Shown here piece after piece: positions 60,964 through 64,000 of a DNA stretch of 64,000 bases (position 1 is the stretch's first letter; every line of letters starts with the position of its first letter). Source of the DNA: Glycomyces xiaoerkulensis. GTDB lineage: Bacteria > Actinomycetota > Actinomycetes > Mycobacteriales > Micromonosporaceae. The stretch lies in the NCBI RefSeq assembly GCF_002798405.1, contig NZ_PGGV01000014.1, positions 62,001-126,000 on the forward strand, read 5' to 3'. A program made the translations under genes and the position numbers. The notes under the pieces were generated by a model that worked only from the letters and a program-made list of their open reading frames with translations, was not told where the DNA came from and made no database searches.

Positions 60964-62598
60964 TCAGGACGGCCAGGTCCACTGTTGGGTCCACAGGCCG
61001 TTGCAGTCGTAGATCTGCAGTTGCGTGCCGTCGTCGGTTCGCCCCTCCGGGGCGTCCAGGCAGCGGCCCGACTGCGGGTTGCGGAGCGAGCCGTCGGATT
61101 GGACCTCCCATTGCTGGCCTCCGACGCCGTTGCAGTCCCAGAGGATCACCGGGGTGAAATTGGCCGTGCCGTTGCCGTCGATGTCGAGGCACTTGCCGAA
61201 CGCCCGGACCGTCCCATCGGGAGCGAGCTCCCAGCGCTGGCCGGTGGCGTCCCCGCAGGTCCACAGTTGCACGGCGTTCCCCCGGTCGGCGGTGTTCGTG
61301 TCCACGTCGAGGCACTTGCCGCCCGGGCCGGGCACCTGGCCGGTCGGTCCGGGCGCCTGCCCGATGCCGAACCGGACCTCGCACCGGTTGCCGTCGCCGA
61401 GCCAGGTCGCGGCTAGGTAGAGGTAGCCGCCGCCCTCGCGCGGGATCGCGGGGGTGGAATAGCCCGGGCAGGACGGTTCGCCGGAGTTGTAGCCGCCGGT
61501 GGGGTCGACGGTCACGGGCGCGGCGTGCTCGGTCCACGGCCCGTCGCCGAGGTTCGTGTTAGCGAACAGGACGGTCCCCGACTCCGAGAGCACGGTCTTG
61601 TCGCCGGTGGGTCCGGAGACGACCCGCTGGCCGGAGATGAGCACGGTGCCGTTCGGACCGCCGCCCGGAACCCACGACACGTACGGAGTGTGGAGCAGTT
61701 CGCGGTCGTCGGCGGTGGTCACCAATGTGCCCGGATCATCGGCCGGAGACCAGTCGATCCCGTCCGGGCTCTTCTTCACCCAGACCTCGCAGGCGTGATC
61801 GGGATCGGTCGCGTCGCGGCACCGCTCGTAGGCCATGACCACCGACCCGTCGGGCAGGTCGGCGAAGGTCTGCATCCCCGGGCGGGCGTACGGGTCGCCG
61901 GGGAAGGCGACGTCGTGCGTGATCTGGGAGTTCCAGGTCTGTCCGCCGTCGGCCGACGTGTAGTGGCCGATGATCTGGTTGTTCGTGGGGCTGTTCTCGG
62001 GGCGCTCGTCGGAGATGAAGCAGGCGAGCGAATCGTCATCGCCGACTCGGAAGACCGGCTCCCAGATGCCGTGGCCCCACGTGTCCGGCATGCCGGAGGT
62101 CTCGGTGCAGTTCGACAGGTACTGCCAGGTCAGTCCGCCGTCGGTGCTCTTGAACACCTCGACCTTCTGGGCGGTGTAGTCGCCGACGTCCCAGGCGGTG
62201 CCCGAGGCGAGCAGGTCGCCCTGGTTCAGGCCCGGGATCGACCTGGGGACCTCGAAGAGGGTCGGGGCCTCGAGATCCCAGCCGGGCGTGTTCGAGGTGA
62301 CCGTCGAGAGGTGGGCCCACGACTGGCCGCCGTCGGTGCTGCGGTAGACGGGGAGGTCGCCCGGCTGGCCGTGGCCGCTCCGGGCGAACGTGGCGAGCAT
62401 GGTCGGGTCGGGCGATCCGTCGTGGTCGAGTCGGATCGCGCGGGGGTAGCCGGCGGTTCCGGAGGCTCCGGGTGAGTAGAGGACTTCGCCGGGACCGGCC
62501 GCGGCGGCCGGCGCGGTGAGGGCCGCGCCGGTGCCTATGAGCAGGCCCAGCGCTGTGAGCAGCGCGAGGGCGAGCCTCGCTGGTCTGGTTCGGTTCAT
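60964..62598 (-). CDS. Secreted Asp-box beta-propeller glycosidase with CBM13 (sialidase-like or GH93-like)
   Basis: 544 aa from the ATG at 62598 (AAGGAG 6 bases before). Signal peptide to about TAPAAAA (33). The six-bladed propeller has Asp boxes STDGGQSW, STDGGLTW and SADGGQTW and the relaxed SPDGIDWS. The N-terminal block YPRAIRLDHDGSP fits exo-acting sialidase-superfamily enzymes. GH93 exo-arabinanases share this fold and would suit the arabinose theme; a sialidase is the alternative. A C-terminal CBM13 has all six Cys. Two LacI-type operators lie just upstream. Confidence 0.83.
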   Translation of the reverse strand: MNRTRPARLALALLTALGLLIGTGAALTAPAAAAGPGEVLYSPGASGTAGYPRAIRLDHDGSPDPTMLATFARSGHGQPGDLPVYRSTDGGQSWAHLSTVTSNTPGWDLEAPTLFEVPRSIPGLNQGDLLASGTAWDVGDYTAQKVEVFKSTDGGLTWQYLSNCTETSGMPDTWGHGIWEPVFRVGDDDSLACFISDERPENSPTNNQIIGHYTSADGGQTWNSQITHDVAFPGDPYARPGMQTFADLPDGSVVMAYERCRDATDPDHACEVWVKKSPDGIDWSPADDPGTLVTTADDRELLHTPYVSWVPGGGPNGTVLISGQRVVSGPTGDKTVLSESGTVLFANTNLGDGPWTEHAAPVTVDPTGGYNSGEPSCPGYSTPAIPREGGGYLYLAATWLGDGNRCEVRFGIGQAPGPTGQVPGPGGKCLDVDTNTADRGNAVQLWTCGDATGQRWELAPDGTVRAFGKCLDIDGNGTANFTPVILWDCNGVGGQQWEVQSDGSLRNPQSGRCLDAPEGRTDDGTQLQIYDCNGLWTQQWTWPS

Positions 62599-62631
62599 TG
62601 CGGCTCCTTCGACGCAAAGAGGGGTGTGCAC

Positions 62632-62647
62632 TTGCACACGATGGCAA
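62632..62647. promoter_or_regulatory. Operator A of the right-end LacI regulator
   Basis: TTGCACACGATGGCAA, 33 bp upstream of the propeller hydrolase start; same half-sites as three other copies at 62666, 63745 and 63774. Confidence 0.7.
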
Positions 62648-62665
62648 ACTCAGGATGCCCGAGAT

Positions 62666-62680
62666 TTGCATACGTTGCAA
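62666..62680. promoter_or_regulatory. Operator B of the right-end LacI regulator
   Basis: TTGCATACGTTGCAA, a near-perfect 15-bp palindrome, 34 bp from operator A. Confidence 0.75.
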
Positions 62681-62684
62681 GCCC

Positions 62685-63698
62685 TCAGTGGCCGCCGGTG
62701 CTTTCGCGGGGGATCACCCGGTGGGGCACGGTCACCTCGGCCGCGGGAGATTCCGGGTCCGTGATCCGCGCGTGGAGCCGCTCTACGGCCTGCCGCGCCA
62801 GGTCGGGAGTGTCGAGCGAGACCGTGGTCAGACTCGGGCGGGCGTAGCGGCCCTCCTCGAGGTCGTCCATGCCGATGATCGCCACGTCCTCGGGGACGCT
62901 CAGACCGGCGTCGAACACGGCGCGCATCGCGCCCAGGGCGAGCAGGTCCGTGAAGCAGAAGATCGCGTCCGGCGGCTCGGCCGACCGGAGCAGCTCGGTG
63001 GCGGCGGCGTGCCCGTCGGCACGGCGGTAGCTGGCGGCGGGCCGGATCATCGACTCGTCCCGGTCCAGTCCGGCCTCGTCCACCGCGCGCAGGTACCCGG
63101 CCGTCCGCTCCTGCGGCGTCGCGTAGGTCTCGGCCGGCTGGGCGCCGATGGCCGCGATGCGCCTCCGCCCCAGCGAGGCCAGGTGGGCGGCGGCGTCGTG
63201 CGCCGCGCCCTCGTTGTCGATGGCGACGTGGTCGAACCGGCCGTCGAAGGAGTACTCGCCGAGCAGGACCAGCGGAATGGTCGAGCGTCGCTCCATTTCG
63301 AGTAGCTCGGACTTGGTCACCAGCGGGCTGAACAGAATGCCGTCGAACAGCATCGTGCGCTCGCCGCCGGTGAGGAGCTGGCGCTCGCGCTCGTGGTCGT
63401 GGCCGGTCTGGTCGATCATGACCCGGTAGCCCATCAGCGCGGCGGCGTCGATCACCTCGCGGGCCAGCGCGGAGAAATAGGGCAGGTCGATCTCGGGAAC
63501 GACGAGGGCGAGTACGCCGGTGCGTCCGGTGCGCAGCCGCTGCGCGACCGGGTTCGGCCGGTAGTCGAGGGCCTCGATCGCGGCCTCGACCCGCGCGCGC
63601 ATCTTCTCGCTCACGTGCGGGTATCCGCTCACGACGTTGGACACGGTCCGCACCGAGACCTGGGCGTGCTCGGCGACGTCCCGCAGCGTGGTTGCCAT
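62685..63698 (-). CDS. LacI-family regulator of the right-end locus
   Basis: 337 aa; GAGGAGA 5 bases before the ATG at 63698. DNA-binding domain TTLRDVAEHAQVSVRTVSNVVSGYPHVSEKMRARV, hinge PVAQRLRTGRTG. Sugar domain complete (AIIGMDDLEEGRYARPSLTTV). It lies between the propeller hydrolase gene, upstream of which are two operators, and a divergent lipoprotein gene with two more. Most likely it represses all three. Confidence 0.92.
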   Translation of the reverse strand: MATTLRDVAEHAQVSVRTVSNVVSGYPHVSEKMRARVEAAIEALDYRPNPVAQRLRTGRTGVLALVVPEIDLPYFSALAREVIDAAALMGYRVMIDQTGHDHERERQLLTGGERTMLFDGILFSPLVTKSELLEMERRSTIPLVLLGEYSFDGRFDHVAIDNEGAAHDAAAHLASLGRRRIAAIGAQPAETYATPQERTAGYLRAVDEAGLDRDESMIRPAASYRRADGHAAATELLRSAEPPDAIFCFTDLLALGAMRAVFDAGLSVPEDVAIIGMDDLEEGRYARPSLTTVSLDTPDLARQAVERLHARITDPESPAAEVTVPHRVIPRESTGGH

Positions 63699-63744
63699 CG
63701 AATCTCCTCTCGACGCGAGTAGCATATCGCCTGCGAGTGGATCC

Positions 63745-63759
63745 TTGCATCGTGTGCAA
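63745..63759. promoter_or_regulatory. Operator C of the right-end LacI regulator
   Basis: TTGCATCGTGTGCAA, palindromic half-sites TTGCA/TGCAA, between the regulator and the divergent lipoprotein gene. Confidence 0.75.
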
Positions 63760-63773
63760 ACGTGGGGTACGTT

Positions 63774-63788
63774 TTGCACACGATGGAA
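63774..63788. promoter_or_regulatory. Operator D of the right-end LacI regulator
   Basis: TTGCACACGATGGAA, nearly identical to operator A; 29 bp from operator C and 55 bp from the lipoprotein start. Confidence 0.65.
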
Positions 63789-63843
63789 AACCCGGCCGTC
63801 ACTCGACGACCGGGGTCGAGCCCCTCAACACGAAGGAGTGTTC

Positions 63844-64000
63844 ATGCGACGCACACCACGACACCGCCTGGTACTGGCGACCGGGGCACTGTCGGCGGGC
63901 CTGGTCCTCGCGGCCTGCGGGCCGTCGATCGACGGCGGCGACGGCAAGGAGGAGAACGCCGGCGACGCCCTGCAGGCGCCCTCCGAGGACTCCCCGTCCG
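63844..64000 (+). CDS. Substrate-binding lipoprotein (partial; 3' end outside the window)
   Basis: 52 codons to the window edge. GAAGGAG precedes the ATG. The N terminus is a lipoprotein signal (RLVLATGALSAGLVLAAC, Cys25) followed by an acidic Gly-rich linker, typical of extracellular sugar-binding proteins. Divergent from the LacI regulator with two operators between them, so probably the first gene of a sugar ABC importer. Confidence 0.75.
   Translation, partial: MRRTPRHRLVLATGALSAGLVLAACGPSIDGGDGKEENAGDALQAPSEDSPS

Overview
The window is very GC-rich, tightly packed DNA with GTG and TTG starts, strong GC bias at third codon positions, IdeR/DmdR-type iron boxes, Tat-dependent and lipoprotein exports, and a DUF222/HNH (13E12-like) gene. 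This points to a soil or plant-associated actinomycete. A Glycomyces-like genus is a guess from gene content only. No rRNA, tRNA, CRISPR array, transposase or phage gene was seen.

Layout. 1-1347: a penicillin-acylase-like gene (cut by the window edge) and a siderophore-interacting reductase diverge from one iron box. 1344-6040: housekeeping and hypothetical genes plus a secreted GH11 xylanase with its own promoter. 6354-11254: an operon of three exported proteins matching NagZ, NamZ and AmiE, the set that strips N-acetylglucosamine, N-acetylmuramic acid and peptide from peptidoglycan fragments. 11415-12698: an AAA/DUF4143 ATPase behind a 22-bp-periodic triple repeat. 12693-16489: a translationally coupled three-gene operon containing an unusual ketosynthase III fused to a heme-oxygenase-like diiron domain. 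16564-20346: a two-component system and a TetR/MFS pair with a shared operator. 20507-27098: HelD-like helicase, YqeY, a secreted GH16 beta-glucanase, an AidB-like flavoprotein and a pirin. 27123-31045: an iron-siderophore ABC importer under a second iron box. 31192-35274: TerC, an amino-acid permease/GNAT pair and a GPP34 protein. 35597-38935: a sulfur-stress cluster (ArsR-rhodanese, MBL-rhodanese, MFS).

39171-64000 is mostly sugar catabolism: a LacI regulator, an SMP-30 lactonase-like protein, a secreted GH64 beta-1,3-glucanase, then a large locus with GH127 beta-L-arabinofuranosidase, a sugar ABC importer, a LacI regulator and a divergent clan GH-A hydrolase with CBM35 and CBM13. These are followed by a sugar-acid dehydratase, an SDR and an orphan sugar-binding lipoprotein. 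The right end holds NmrA/HxlR, a hypothetical gene flanked by direct repeats, the HNH gene, an Asp-box propeller hydrolase with CBM13, a third LacI regulator and the start of a substrate-binding lipoprotein.

How it fits together. Four LacI-type operator classes can be read from the sequence: GAGAGCGCTCTC pairs (GH16 and GH64, beta-1,3-glucan), CGAACCGGTTCG (arabinan-type locus), TTGCAnnCGnTGCAA (propeller hydrolase and the right-end importer), and a single GGAGCGCTCC. The cell appears to secrete hydrolases against xylan, beta-1,3-glucan, L-arabinose-containing glycans and peptidoglycan, import the products by ABC transporters and oxidise sugar acids. The most unusual element is the KASIII-diiron oxygenase operon at 12693-16489.
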